A stretch of DNA of 64,000 bases from Procambarus clarkii (taxonomy: Eukaryota; Arthropoda; Malacostraca; Decapoda; Cambaridae), in the NCBI RefSeq assembly GCF_040958095.1, contig NC_091154.1, forward strand, positions 46,670,232 to 46,734,231, in the 5' to 3' direction. The notes beneath the pieces were generated by a model. It had not been told where the DNA came from, did no database searches, and was given only the letters and a program-made list of their open reading frames with translations. How positions within the stretch are numbered: the first letter of the stretch is position 1; the number at the start of each line of letters is the position of its first letter. Below are positions 1 through 11,429 of this stretch, piece after piece. Both the position numbers and the translations under genes were made by a program.

Positions 1-975
1 AGTCGAAGCGATTTTTCCCATAAGAAATAAAGGGAATTGAATTAATCCGTTCCCCACCCTCCAAAATATTAACTTACAAATACATTTTATACTGAATACA
101 ATTTTTTTTCTCTAACTACAATACAGTACATATGTTTATCTTACCTTTATGGACAACTCTTGATAGCGTATGGAAGATGGTGAGGCGGGCGGAGGAGGTG
201 AGGTGTTACTGTTTGGAAGGGGAGTCCCCTTCTATTATAACATCAGGCAGTGAGGACTTTTCTGGGGTACACACACTGACACGTTTTTCCTGCATACCAC
301 TAGGTCCTGCTTCTGGCTCGCTGCTTGATTTTCTCACTAAAAATCGTTCCATTGAAGATTGTTTTTCCCTTCTTTCCAACACTTGTCTGTAGTGATGCAT
401 CACATTGTCATTAAAAAGATCAATGCAACGGGCTGTTACAGCTTTATCTGAGTGATTCTTTTCAATAAAACTTTGCACTCTTTCCCATACTGCACACATT
501 TTCTTAATTAATGAGGAAAGGACATCCTCTAATGCCGCCACCACCTCCTCTGAAGATTTATTGTACTGCCTAACTAGTTCAACAACACTAGTACCATTTT
601 CATGTTTGCATATGACCTCTTGTTTTTCCTCTATGGTCATTCTTACATGTCTTCTAATATGTTGAACCTTACCACTGACTTTCTTGGGACCCATGGCATG
701 ATATATAATAATCAGTTTCATGTTCAAAAAGCAAAAAATCACCACAAAAACTAAATTTCTTATAGGCGTGATCATCATTATGCGGACAGCTCTAGTAAAC
801 TGAGGCAGGTCGGCCCACATGATCAGGAACCACACGCTCGGTCGACCCAAACGTGTACCAACAAATATCGTTAGTCGACGACACTATCGTAAGTTGAGTC
901 GCATTTTTCGATCAAATTTACATCGTAACTCGAAATTATCGTAAGTCGGGGCAATCGTAAGTCGAGGTGCCACTG
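1..975 (-). mobile_element. Tigger/pogo-like DNA transposon, internally deleted
   Basis: The element is cut by the window start. Its right terminus reads CAGTGGCACCTCGACTTACG on the minus strand and ends at 975, followed by TA (976-977), the target dinucleotide of pogo/Tigger elements. The sequence at 1-60 resembles the subterminal part of the opposite end. It contains one transposase remnant, so this copy is non-autonomous. Confidence 0.85.
206..694 (-). pseudogene. Tigger transposase remnant, catalytic core deleted
   Basis: Translation from the ATG at 694 starts MGPKK and runs 162 residues. Residues ~1-47 look like the first half of the CENP-B/Psq-type helix-turn-helix of Tigger transposases (MTIEEKQEVICKHENG). 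Residues ~50-162 look like the far C-terminus (VQSFIEKNHSDKAV, SSMERFLVRK). The rest of the DNA-binding domain and the whole DDE domain, several hundred residues in the family, are missing. The two ends are joined without a stop, which suggests an internal deletion derivative spread by an autonomous relative. It cannot catalyse transposition. Confidence 0.8.
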
Positions 976-976
976 T

Positions 977-1460
977 ACTTTAAATCTGTCCATGGTAAAG
1001 TATTTAAAATTAAGTTTTTTTTTCTATCTTTCTTGAGATATATAAAATATTTGTGTTTATTAATGAATTTATGTGAAATATACATTGTTCTGAGAGAGAG
1101 AGTTCCTCCGTCGATCGATCTGTGCGGAGTCGAAAAATATAAAATACACCTATCTTCGCTTTAATTTCAAATATACCCATGGTCAGGTATTTAAAATGAA
1201 GCTTATATTTCTATTTTTCTTGTAACATATAACACTTTTACATTTATTAATGAATCTGTGTGAAATAAGCTTTGTTCTGAAATGAATATCAAGGTTTACG
1301 AGCTTGACGAACGATGAAAAATGCCACTTTTATAAAACTACATATATCTTCAGTTTTACTTTAAATATTGACCTGGTGGAGGTTTTACATATAAATCCCA
1401 TTTCTGTCATTCTTCTGATATATAAAGATTTATGGTTTAATGAGTTATCAAGATATTTTC
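977..1460. repeat. Diverged ~185-bp tandem repeat, about 2.6 units
   Basis: Blocks starting near 977, 1159 and 1358 share an ordered set of words: CTTTAA, CCATGGT, AGTATTTAAAAT, TTTCTAT, TCTTG, TTATTAATGAAT, GTGAAATA and TTGTTCTGA. The first two units align well at a spacing of ~182 bp and the third is weaker. It starts directly after the Tigger target site. Confidence 0.7.
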
Positions 1461-1890
1461 AACAATATTCTTTGGGCGTCCATCTATTCCAACTTGTTTG
1501 CACTTTTTGGAAATCCGATACATGGGGCTAACCCATCTGATACTTGGGTCAACGTCCAATATGGTTCAGAACAGTGTTACATCACTGCAAGTCTATAAGC
1601 AAACATAACCTTACCTAAAATACCACAACCAAACAATACAAAATCAAAGATAAATTTAGTTTTTTAAACATACTGTGTGTAAGATGTGTTATGTAAACAC
1701 AGGTTGTTTCCAGTAATCATCATATGTACTACAGGCAGGAAACACCTAGCCATTGCCAGTACCCACACCTAGGGTAGGCCTACTCTTGGAGACTAAAACT
1801 TACCCAGGCGGTGCAAGAGCCAGATGCCCACCATACTCAGGGAAGTTAATAAATGGAATGGCAGAGATGTGGTGGAGGCAGACTCCATAC
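1461..1890. other. Intergenic sequence, no feature recognised
   Basis: AT-rich unique-looking sequence. No coding frame, RNA gene or repeat family is recognised. Confidence 0.5.
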
Positions 1891-1894
1891 ACAA

Positions 1895-2030
1895 TATCAA
1901 ATGTCGCCAAGCCCCGAAATCATCTTAAGGTAACCAGTTGCTTGACAGTTGAACGGCGGGACCAAAGAGCTGAAGCTAAACCCCCCACAAGCATAGCTAG
2001 GCAAGTACTCAGATGGGCCGGGGTGCATCA
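1895..2030 (+). mobile_element. Diverged SINE/CR1 3' end
   Basis: GCCCCGAAATCATCTTAAGG matches the 3' end of the tRNA-derived SINE at 43,248-43,500. The following GGCGGGACCAAAGAGC and CTAGGCAAGTACTC resemble the CR1 3' UTR seen intact at 24,570-24,660, in opposite orientation. The copy is old. Confidence 0.6.
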
Positions 2031-2362
2031 CAAGCCTCCAGGACTCACCAGCCCTTGGTAACTGCCCTAAAATCCAGTCAGAAAACACTAAAAAAAAATC
2101 TATCAACTTCCCTGACCCAAGCCAAAGTGTGTTAGATATACCTCTACTTTATTATAAAGATGAGTCATGTTTTTCACTCCCAAGGCTGAGCAGTCAGAAG
2201 TCGTCAACGGTTAAACTCAGATTCATGACTATCTATAATCTGTGCCCACTCACCCGAAGTTGAACCTGGCAAGCAATTTTGTCATATTTTCCATTCTTCT
2301 AAAGCCATCACGAACGTTTCCTAAATACAAATAAAATATATAAAAAAAGAATTGGTGCTCAC

Positions 2363-2595
2363 CAGTCATGAGATGCAGGAGTTTGTGTGAATGTATTTGG
2401 TGTTGATAGGAGAACCAAAGCATCAACAATTTGCAAGACTGACGTTACTAGTAATGAACTGGGAGCAGGTCCAGCACTGGAGCTGAATACCCAGTCAATC
2501 GTGGCGTAGTTGCGGCATCCGTAGGGAGCAGCAGGAGGCCATCCACCCCGAGACGCTGGAGATTGTTGTTTTTGTTGTGGTGGCGGAGGTGGCAT
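2363..2595 (-). CDS. Candidate first coding exon, unknown protein
   Basis: On the minus strand an ATG at 2595 opens a frame starting MPPPPPQQKQQSPASRGG. After ~77 codons it reaches CATGACTG|GTGAGC, a strong splice-donor match, at 2363/2362, and the frame stops within the putative intron. The N-terminus is rich in Pro and Gln; the second half has a hydrophobic stretch (SSLLVTSVLQIVDALVLL) that could be a membrane segment or part of a globular fold. I do not recognise the family. No acceptor or second exon was identified below 2362, where the sequence to ~2035 looks intronic. It may be a host gene exon, or a chance frame beside a chance GGTGAG. Confidence 0.3.
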
Positions 2596-2825
2596 CGTAC
2601 ACGCCACCTCCTCTTCCTGTACTCGAACACTTATAATTCATCATCCATCCATTCACCACCTTATTTTATACCAAAATCCTCCTGATCTATAAGACACATC
2701 ACTGCAATCCTCTTTAATAAGACACCTAGTTTCGTCCGCCTCTTTAACCTACAGGCAAGGTTGGATAGCCTAAGAGGTTGCTCTGGCCCAGAACGTACGA
2801 TATCCCTCCATGAGGAGGCGCACTA

Positions 2826-3787
2826 TTTGAATTTATTTAGTTATATATTTATTTATATACAAGAAGGTACATTGGGTTTGTGAGAATACATAGCATGGTA
2901 TTTACACTCTTGTAAAACCACTAGTATGCGCATCTTTTCGGGCACAGGTCCTCAATCTAACAGATAATTTTTAATAGGTAAATTCTAGCGGAATTAATAA
3001 AAATGATAAAAGATACATTGTATGAAAGAAAAAAATGAGATGAGAGAGATTAGTAGGTATATTAAAGTACATTGGTATATTAAAGCTCTGATTGATTGCA
3101 TTGACAGCTTGATTGGTAATTTAAACGAAGATTAATAGGCATCATAGAGCAAATTGATAAATAATAATAAAATAAATAAATAAATGTTTATTTAGGTAAG
3201 GTACATACATACAAGAAATTTTTACAAAGATTTGTTGACTTATAGGTAGAGCTAGTACATACAATGCCTAAAGCCACTATTACGCAAAGCGTTTCGGGCA
3301 TCATCATCATCATCTATATGATAGCACATATATAAGAAGACAGCAATGATGACATTGGTAAAGTTGTTTGGATTGGGTACATGAAGATTGGGAGATTGGG
3401 TAGCACTAGATACAGTGCAATTTTAAAGCAACAAGGTAGAAAACTATAAAGATGAAATTAGGTATTTTTTTAGTTTTGTATTTGAATGACGCAAAAGTTG
3501 GACAGCTTTCATTAGGGAGTGAGTTCCATAGACTGGGTCCCTTTATTTGCATAGAGTGTTTACACAGATTAAGTTTGACTCTGGGGATATCAAAGAGATA
3601 TTTATTTCTGGTGTGGTGATAATGGGTCCTATTACATCTGTCCAGGGAGAGTTTCAGAGCAGGATTTGCATTTAAGAACAGGGTTTGAAGATGTAGTTGA
3701 CACAAGAGAATGTGTGGAGTGAGATTATGTTTAGCATGTTTAGGGAGTTAAACAAGGGGCTGAGTGTTATCTGAAAGCAGAAATAGT
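2826..3787 (-). mobile_element. LINE-A 3' fragment (ORF2 C-terminus and 3' UTR)
   Basis: 3787-3406 encodes the ORF2 C-terminal tail (HHTRNKYLFDIPRVKLNL), matching the LINE-A copy at 10,273-10,590. The 3' UTR follows and ends with the family signature near 2940 and an AAAT-type tail near 2840. A LINE-B tail (3,178-3,311) interrupts it. Confidence 0.85.
3178..3311 (-). mobile_element. LINE-B 3' tail, strongly 5'-truncated insertion
   Basis: Reverse complement carries GCCCGAAACGCTTTGCG, then CTTACCTAAATAAACATTTA and an ATTT-type tail. The flanking sequences both belong to one LINE-A 3' UTR, so this is a nested insertion. Confidence 0.8.
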
Positions 3788-3889
3788 CACTGCTTTCACA
3801 ACAAAAGCGGTGAAGTTCTGCGAGGAAGAAAGTGTATTACCATGATTTGGAGAGTAACCGACTAAAAAGCGTGCATCGAGCGGGGTACT

Positions 3890-5110
3890 TAAAAGTGCGC
3901 CCGCGGTCTCAGCGCCTCTTGCTCACCTCCTCCTCGCTAGATACACTACAAAACGACTACAAAATACACTCAGACGACTACACGCCTTCGACATAGCCTT
4001 CCACGCCACTCTCTGTCGCCTACAAGGGCGGCCCACACGGGGCTCCTGATTGAGTGAAGTTTTCTTTGTTAGCCATAGGCGTTCCAAAGCAGCCGGCCCA
4101 TCTCCACTATCCTCAGATACAGTCCTGCCCGTGTTTCCCCCTACACGCCCGCGTGTGGGGCGCCCTGTTTTAGTTAGGAATGTCCCCAGTGCCCAGCGTG
4201 TGCCCAGCGCCTGTCCCCGGTTGTGCGTGTACTGACGCAGTAGCTAGCTGCCCCAGGTTTATTTGCCCTCTCAAAGGACCCCGCCCTCAGTCCTGTGCCC
4301 GGGCGTGCGAGTCGTGCCGTACACGTGTGGCTCCCCCTTCAGTACGAGGGCGGGCGGCGCCGCTTTGGTGGTATCGCCCACGTGGCCAGGCTCAGTGGCG
4401 TGCTTACCCTAGGCGTGGTCCCTGGGGGCACCCGGCCTTCGCCCCTTGCGTGCGGGCTCCTCTACACCCGAGGGCGGGCGGCGCCACTGTGGTGGTGTCG
4501 CCCATCTGGTCATGGCTCTCAGGGGCTTGCTTGCCCTGGGCGGGGTCCCTAGGGGCTCTGCTTCGCCCTCTTCCTGCGGGCGCCTGGGCCACGAGGCATG
4601 CACATGCGGGCTCCTCTACGCCCGTGGGCCGGAGTCCCCCACGCCTGGTGGCGTGGCCCATGCGGACAGTCCTATTGGTTTCCTTGCCTAGGGGGCGTCA
4701 CTGGGTCCCGGAGGTGTGCAGAGCGTGGCCTAGTGTCCGTGCCTGGGGTACGGCGTGGGCCACGTGGACGGGCTCCTTACGGCTCTCACGCTTCTGGGGG
4801 CTGCATTAGGGGCCTTTGCCTCCCTTCTCGCCCGGGCTGAGGGGCATGGGGTGTGGGCGTACCGGGCTCTCGCCTGCCCTGAGGGCCTCCTGCAGGCGGC
4901 GACCGGGTCTGGGGGCCACGTGGGGTGCACGTGCAGGCTCCCCCTATGTCCCGGCGGAAGTGATTCCCGCCGATGATCCAGTAGCCGAAGGCTCAGCTGG
5001 CGGTGTTCCTTCTGAGCATGCCCTTACTACCCTCAGTGCCGTGCCCGGGAGTGCGTGTCGTGCAATGCACGTGTGGGTCTCCCTTGCACGAGGGCGGGCG
5101 GCGCCACACC
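3890..5110. repeat. GC-rich segment with degenerate ~124-bp repeats
   Basis: A very GC-rich block inside AT-rich DNA. GAGGGCGGGCGGCGCC recurs at ~4346, ~4470 and ~5089, each followed by GGTGGT-TCGCCCA and often GTGGCCAGGCTC; a weaker unit lies near 4620. Six-frame translation gives many overlapping frames rich in Arg, Pro and Ala, as expected from composition, and none resembles a known protein. Confidence 0.6.
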
Positions 5111-5584
5111 TGGTGGTGTTGCCCGCGTGGCCAGGCTCAGTTTATTTATTTCGTTATTTATTTCCTACTTTAATAAATTCGAGAATTACCTCATTTCCGA
5201 AGAATCGAGTCAGTCGAATCCAGCCAATTATTCTTTATTAGTGTTATCCTTTATAGTTATCATTATTTATTATTATTCTTTATTATAATCGTCATTAATC
5301 TATTCTTAATTATTGGATAGAGAACAACTGCTGTATCGCTTTACTCGACGTCGTATAACATAACTGAGCAGTGCGCCAGTGATTGTTAATCACTGGCTGG
5401 TTCGTCGCCCATACTATTGTTATTCTTCATTGTTATTATTCTCTATTACTTATTATTTATAATTATTTATTCACCCAGCTGCTGAAGTTCCGGCTGGCGC
5501 GACCCAGCCGATGATCCAGCAGCTGAGGCTTCAGTTACTAAGAAACTTTACTTTAAGAAAAGGTTAAGTTTTCTTCATGCTTAT
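5111..5584. other. AT-rich sequence with a motif shared with the GC-rich block
   Basis: GCCGATGATCCAG(T/C)AGC followed by a GGCTCAG or GGCTTCAG-type word occurs at ~4970 in the GC-rich block and again at ~5500, so the two parts may belong to one repeat unit. No gene recognised. Confidence 0.4.
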
Positions 5585-5908
5585 ATTATCTTTATTAATC
5601 AAACTAGAAATGCTCTACAAATCAAGGGACCCAGAATGTAGAATGACCTTCCCGACCATGTTAAAGACTGTACCTCTCTCAACCAGTTTAAGATAAAAAC
5701 GAAGCTATACCTAATAAATTCCCTGTAACCTACCTTACCCCTCTATTGTCAACTAATGTCTGTTTTTTTTTTTTTTTTTTTTTTTTTAAGAGCGCTGTTT
5801 GTCGACAGAATTGTATTTGTGCTGCTTTTTCAGCTATGTTTTCATTCCATGTTTTCATTTTACTCTTTATGCTCAATTAGTATTAAGCTTTAGTCATTTA
5901 AGTTTTAA
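5585..5908 (+). mobile_element. LINE-B 3' fragment
   Basis: Begins inside the ORF2 C-terminus (NQTRNALQIKGPRM), passes the stop and enters the LINE-B 3' UTR. A poly-T run at ~5763-5788 replaces a shorter run in other copies. It breaks off before the terminal GCCCGAAACGCTTTG. Confidence 0.8.
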
Positions 5909-5929
5909 CCATTTTTTAAGAACCATTTT

Positions 5930-6438
5930 AACTCCCTACAACAGCAACACACTGCAACCCAAGACGAATCAGACCAGCTTAAGCTCCTTGATTCTGTCAT
6001 CATCTCATCACAGGATTTTCCCCATGAAACTGACAGAGAAGACTGTACTGCCATCGTGATCCAGGAATTGCGTACTAAGTTGAATTATTCAATCGAAGCA
6101 AGAGACATTAAGTCAGCTTATAGAGTGGGTGCCAAATCATCTGGTACAAACAACAGAAAGATAAGGGTGAAGTTAGATAGAACCGCAAGTCAGACCTTAT
6201 CACTGCTGCAGTCGCTATGAAATCCAAGGTTTATGTGAACGAATGTCTTACCAGATTCAGACAAAATCTCTTATATAAACTACGAGGAATTTGCAATAGA
6301 TCCACTGCTATTAAACATTGTTTTGTGCGCGATGGTAAAATAATAGCTAGGAAGACTGACTCTGGAAAAACTTATGTCATAACCACTGAAGCACATCTCA
6401 CTTCTTTCCTGGATGACTGTGGGATATCAGCTGAATAA
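5930..6438 (+). pseudogene. LINE-A ORF1 protein, truncated and frameshifted
   Basis: Frame 1 (DESDQLKLLDSV ... IKSAYRVGAKS ... RKIRVKLD) is followed after a frameshift near 6,195 by KVYVNECLTRFRQNLLYKLR and CFVRDGKIIARKTDSGKTY, ending at 6438. This is the conserved C-terminal domain of CR1/L2-type ORF1 proteins, thought to act as RNA-binding chaperones in the retrotransposition particle. The N-terminal coiled coil is missing here; a piece of one is seen at 11,177-11,310. The related LINE-B ORF1 lies at 19,950-20,469 on the minus strand. Confidence 0.75.
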
Positions 6439-8200
6439 CCAGAACATAATTTGTAGTCTCACATACAACCAAAGTGTACTTAAGCTCTGCCTTTCCTTTC
6501 CAAAGGTGTTTATTTTTATTTTCATTTTTTTATTTTTTTTTTGTTTGTCATCTTTGCCTGTTTTATACTCTTAATTATTTGTTCTTAGTTAATCCCCTTG
6601 TCACTAAACCTAGGGCTTTTTATTACCCTGTTAATTAACCATTACTAAGCTAATTATCTTCAAGATCATTTTTTTATGATTATCATTTTTCTTATTATTT
6701 TTTATTTTACATTTATATTGTCAGTCTCTACTAATTTTTTGTTTTTTTATTTTATGTAACTTCTGTGTCCTCCCTGGCTATCTATTGGATCTTTATTTTA
6801 CTTCTAAATTGTTACTATTTTATTGTATTTGCTTTTATTCTTGTGTTTTGCTTTATCGTGTATCTTGTATCGTGATCCCTCTGCATCTCTATGCACACTG
6901 ATATTGATCCTGATCAAAATCTTCTGTCTCATATCTACACCAACCAGCACATTGATCATCATTATTGCAAGTATTTCACAGCACACCAGGCTAAAAACAA
7001 ACTCCAAAATAGCACCTGTCTATCAGTTTATAACCAAAATGTTAGATCACTTGTTAAACATTTTGACGATTTAAATGCACTACTCACAGCACTAGGTACT
7101 AACCTATCGTTCATTATTTTAACAGAAACTTGGCTAAATAAAGACTATACCCAACTCTACAACTTAGCTAGTTATAAAGCCATTCATAACTGTAGGCCTA
7201 ATAAAAAAGGTGGTGGCACAGCTATATATTACCGAGATACATTTATCTGCAACAGTGTTATTAGTGACAGAGATGACTACTGTGAATATACTTTTGCTCA
7301 GTTTACAATTAAATCCCTTAAATCCTCTTTGACTATTGGAGCCATCTATAGATTTCCTAATACTAACATAGCTTCTTTCTCAGACAACCTAAGGAATCTT
7401 ATTATAAACAACAATCTCAACAAAAACCACATCATTCTGGGAGGAGATTTTAATATTGACCTGGGTCAACAAAATTGCTCTCAAGTTGACTATTTCCTTA
7501 ACAGCATGAACTCCTGTATGCTAATCCCCACAATCACCAAACCTACCCGAGTCACTCAAACATCAGCCACTACCTTGGACCACATATGGACAAACATAAC
7601 AGCTCCCCTTGTATCTGGTATAATCTACGACAGAACAACTGACCACTATCCTACCTTTCTCATAGCGAACATGGACATAACACCACCAAAAAGCAAGAAA
7701 CTTTCATTTAGGCTACACAGTGAATCAGCTTTAGACAATCTTACAGAGGCACTTTACAATATTAACTGGGATTCTGAATTCAATAATACCCATGATATAA
7801 ATTCATTAGCTAACCTCTTCCTCTCCAAAACTCTAAGCCTCTACAACCTTCATTGTCCCCTTCTTACCAAGCAAGTAACTGACAAAAGATTAAACAATCC
7901 ATGGCTCACAAGTGGCATTCTCAACTCAATCAACAAGAAACATGAATATGAAAAGAAAGTTAGGATTGGCCTAGTTTCAAAGGAAGTAGCTAAAAGGTAC
8001 TCATCAATGCTTACCAGTATCATAAGAAAGGCAAAACTTGCATATTATGTGAATAGATTCAATGAAGCAAAAGGCAACATGAAAAGCACTTGGAAAACTA
8101 TCTCTAGTATCCTAGGAACTAAACAACACTCACATAACCAAATAAAACTCTACAAGGATGGGGGTATACCGTCAACTGACTTAGAAATGGCAAATGAATT

Positions 8201-8247
8201 TAATAATAATAATAATAATAATAATAATTTTTATTTAGGCAAATAGT
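8201..8247 (-). mobile_element. Minimal LINE tail insertion carrying an (AAT)n microsatellite
   Basis: ORF2 coding sequence (GCAAATGAATTTAA) is interrupted by (AAT)n and TTTTTATTTAGGCAAAT, then continues with TTTCTTTTCATCGG. Read on the minus strand the insert is CCTAAATAAAAATT followed by (ATT)n, the extreme 3' end of a LINE of this group with its tail. Confidence 0.65.
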
Positions 8248-9381
8248 TTCTTTTCATCGGTTGGTGCTAATCTTGCCAGTAAAATCCCACAGACTCAGAC
8301 ACATATTAACACATATCTCACAGGCAGCTATCCAAACTTTCTTCTCCTTTCACCAATCAGCCCGACAGATGTTGTGTCCATCATACACTCTCTAAAAACC
8401 AAGGCAGGGAACACCAGTGAAATTCCGTCCATTGTGTACAAGAGAGCCTCCCATGCCCTTGCCCCACCTATAGCTCTACTGTTCAACAAATCTATAGAGT
8501 ATCACACCTTCCCTGATATCCTCAAAAAAGTAAGAGTAACACCAGTCCATAAAGGAGGCAATCCGGCGGACATAAACAATTATAGACCAATATCAAATCT
8601 ACCCATTCTATCAAAAATATTTGAAAAAATTATTTACAAACAGCTCTATTCCTACCTCGTAAAATTCGACATACTCAGCCCCTGCCAGTTTGGCTTCCGG
8701 TCCCAAAAGAGCACCAACGATGCAATCATTAGTCTCCTTGACGTTATCTACTCAGCCCTTGACAAAAATGAGTTTCCGATTGGACTCTTCATTGACCTAA
8801 GAAAAGCCTTTGATACTGTTAATCACAACTACCTCTTACTTAAACTCCAGCATTATGGAATCCGAGGCCTTGCCCTTGACTACATCCGATCCTATCTTAG
8901 TGACAGACACCAATATGTAACCATCAATGATACAACTTCTTCCACTCTACCAATTACCGTTGGAGTGCCACAGGGCAGCATCTTAGGACCTCTTCTATTT
9001 CTTATATATATAAACGATCTGCCTAATGTCTCTAATATTCTCAAACCTATATTGTTTGCTGACGATACTACCCTTATTTACTCAAACCTCAACCCACATA
9101 CACTAAATAATGTTGTGAATAATGAATTAAAAAAAGTCCACTTATGGATGTCAACGAACAAACTAACATTAAACATCGAAAAGACTTACTACATCTTATT
9201 TGGAAGCAAATCATCAAATGCAATTCAGCTACAGATAGACAACATTAACATCAGTAATAAAAATGATGGCAAGTTTCTTGGCCTATTCCTAGACAAGAGA
9301 CTCAACTTCAGTACCCACATTCAACACATAACTAAGAAAGTCTCTAAGACAGTTGGTATACTCTCCAAAATCAGATATTAT

Positions 9382-10094
9382 ACAATACAATTTTATTTAG
9401 GTAAGGTACATACATACAATAAATATTTACAAGGATTGTTTGACTTATAGGTAGAGCTAGTACATACAATGCCTAAAGCCACTATTACGCAAAGCGTTTC
9501 GGGCATGATAAACTTAAATGACAAGCTTAATACTAATTGAGCATAATGAGCAGAATGAAAACAAGAAATGAAAACAGATGAAAAAGCAGCACAAATACAA
9601 TTATGTCGACAAACAGCGCTCTTTAAAGAAAAAAAACAGACATTGGTTGACAATAGAAGGGTAAGGTAGGTTACAGGGAATTTATTAGGTATAGCTTCGC
9701 TTTTAACTTAAACTGGTTGAGAGAGGTACTGTCTTTAACATGGTTGGGAAGGTCATTCCACATTCTGGGCCCCTTGATTTGTAGAGCATTTCTAGTTTGA
9801 TTAAGTCGTACTCTAGGAATATCAAAACTGTATTTATTTCTGGTGTGGTGCTCATGGGTTCTGATACAACCTTCTATGAAGCTTTTGAGATCAGGATTGG
9901 CATTATAGTTTAGCGTTTTATATATGTATAATACACATGAGAGAATGTGCAGTGACTTAATGTCTAACATATTCAGAGATTTAAGTAGGGGTACCGAGTG
10001 ATGTCTGGGGCCAGAATTGGATATTGTCCTAATAGCAGCTTTGTGTTGAGTAATTAGAGGACGTAAGTGATTTTGGGTAGTAGAGCCCCAAATG
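9382..10094 (-). mobile_element. LINE-B 5'-truncated insertion inside LINE-A ORF2
   Basis: A 713-bp copy with the ORF2 C-terminus and complete 3' UTR in reverse orientation, ending in an (ATTGT)-type tail next to 9382. TTAT at 9,378-9,381 and 10,095-10,098 is a 4-bp target duplication. Removing the insert and one TTAT restores the ORF2 reading (ATC AGA TAT TAT GTT CCT). Confidence 0.9.
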
Positions 10095-11102
10095 TTATGT
10101 TCCTAACTCTGCTCTCCTCTCACTATATTATGCACTAATCTACCCCTATCTTAATTATGGTATCTGTGCATGGGGGTCTACCACTGCAAACCACCTTAAG
10201 CCCATCATCACACAGCAAAAATCTGCTATCAGAATAATAACTAACTCTGCTTTCAGACAACACTCAGCTCCCTTGTTTAAATCCCTAAACTTGCTAAATA
10301 TTAACTCCCTCCACACATTCTCTTGTGTCAACTACATTTACAAAACCCTGTTCTTAAATGCAAACCATGCTCTGAAACTCTCCCTGGACAGATGTAATAG
10401 GACCCATTATCACCACACCAGAAATAAATATCTCTTCGATATCCCCAGGGTCAAACTTAATCTGTGTAAACACTCTATGCAAATTAAGGGACCTAGTCTA
10501 TGGAACTCACTCCCTAGTGAATTGAAAAACTGTAAAACTTTTGCCTTATTTAAAAGCAAAACCAAAAAGTACCTAACTTCATCTATTTAGTTTCCTACAC
10601 TGAGCTTTAAATTTGCTCTGTACCTAGTGTTACCCAATCTCCTAATTTTTATGTAATATCAAACAACCTTATCATTGTGTTCATTGCTGTCTTCTTTTAT
10701 GTGCTAGCCATATGCTGTATTGTGACTACCAATTTTTGTCAACTACCATTCAAGCTGTCATTGCAATCAATCTTATATTGTTTCTGCTGTATTGTGCCTA
10801 CCAATTTGTTGTCAACTACCATTTTAAGCTGTCATTGCAATCAATTATAGCTACCTATGTGCTTTAATATACTGTACCTATAATTTTCTCTCATCTTTTT
10901 TTTCATTCCATGTAATCTGTTATCATTTTTTTGTCTATAAATTTTGCAAGTATTTACCTCCTTAAAATTTTCTTAGATTAAGGACCTGCCCGAAACGCTG
11001 CGCGTGCTAGTGGCTTTACAAGACTGTAATTACCATATTTGTATCCTCACATTCCTTATGTACATTCTTGTATATGCATAAATAAATAAATAAATAAATA
11101 AA

Positions 11103-11178
11103 TCTATAAATCCATCACTCTTTGTAAAATCTCTTGTATGTATGTACCTTACCTAAATAAACATTTGATTTGATTTGA
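11103..11178 (+). mobile_element. LINE-B tail (~75 bp)
   Basis: CATCACTCTTTGTAAAATCT through CCTTACCTAAATAAACATTT, then (GATTT)n. It abuts the LINE-A (AAAT)n tail. Confidence 0.75.
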
Positions 11179-11330
11179 AACTCAAGCCAGATTGGAACAT
11201 TTACACAGGATTATTGAATCAGAACAAATAGCCAGTACATCAAATAAAGTAGATAATGTCATGGATGATCTGGATCTTTTTGAGAATAAATGTCAAGCCA
11301 GATTATGGCCACTGCTTATTTGAAATAAGC
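11177..11330 (+). pseudogene. LINE ORF1 coiled-coil fragment
   Basis: Frame reading ETQARLEHLHRIIESEQ ... SNKVDNVMDDLDLFENKCQ. The heptad-like spacing of hydrophobic residues suggests the N-terminal coiled coil of a LINE-A/B ORF1 protein. It stops at the edge of the Gag-only copy 1. Confidence 0.5.
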
Positions 11331-11429
11331 GGGGGAATTCTGGGAAGGAAAAAAACATTTACGCAGCGCTCCGTGAGAGCTGCGCGCGCAGTGGGGGGGG
11401 GGGGGGCGCATATTTAAGCAAACGCATGA

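Larger units (their letters stand above)
6891..10590 (+). pseudogene. LINE-A ORF2 endonuclease/reverse transcriptase, disrupted
   Basis: From the ATG at 6891 the endonuclease motifs appear in order: NQNVRSL, LTETWL, GGGTAIYY, GGDFNIDL, TLDHIWTN and TTDHYP, as expected for an APE-type endonuclease that nicks the target. The reverse transcriptase follows after ~8,374: NNYRPISNLPILSKIFEK, FGFRSQKSTND, FIDLRKAFDTVNH, VPQGSILGPLLF and the catalytic FADD. The frame is broken near 8,203 by an (AAT)n-bearing insertion and at 9,381 by a LINE-B copy, after which ORF2 resumes at ~10,095 and ends at 10,590. Outside the insertions the frame is largely open, so the breaks look younger than the copy. Confidence 0.85.
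5930..11103 (+). mobile_element. LINE-A, L2/CR1-group retrotransposon, long copy with nested insertions
   Basis: Contains an ORF1 remnant, an inter-ORF spacer, ORF2 (apurinic-type endonuclease plus reverse transcriptase) and a 3' UTR ending GACCTGCCCGAAACGCTGCG, then an (AAAT)n tail at ~11,080-11,103. It is truncated in ORF1 at the 5' end. Two insertions interrupt ORF2: a tiny LINE tail at ~8,201-8,247 and a 713-bp LINE-B copy at 9,382-10,094. Confidence 0.85.

Noticed and set aside
4180..4809. 209-codon ORF in the GC-rich block
   Set aside because: Several other long frames overlap it on both strands, it is rich in Arg/Pro/Ala/Trp as composition predicts, and it spans degenerate tandem units.
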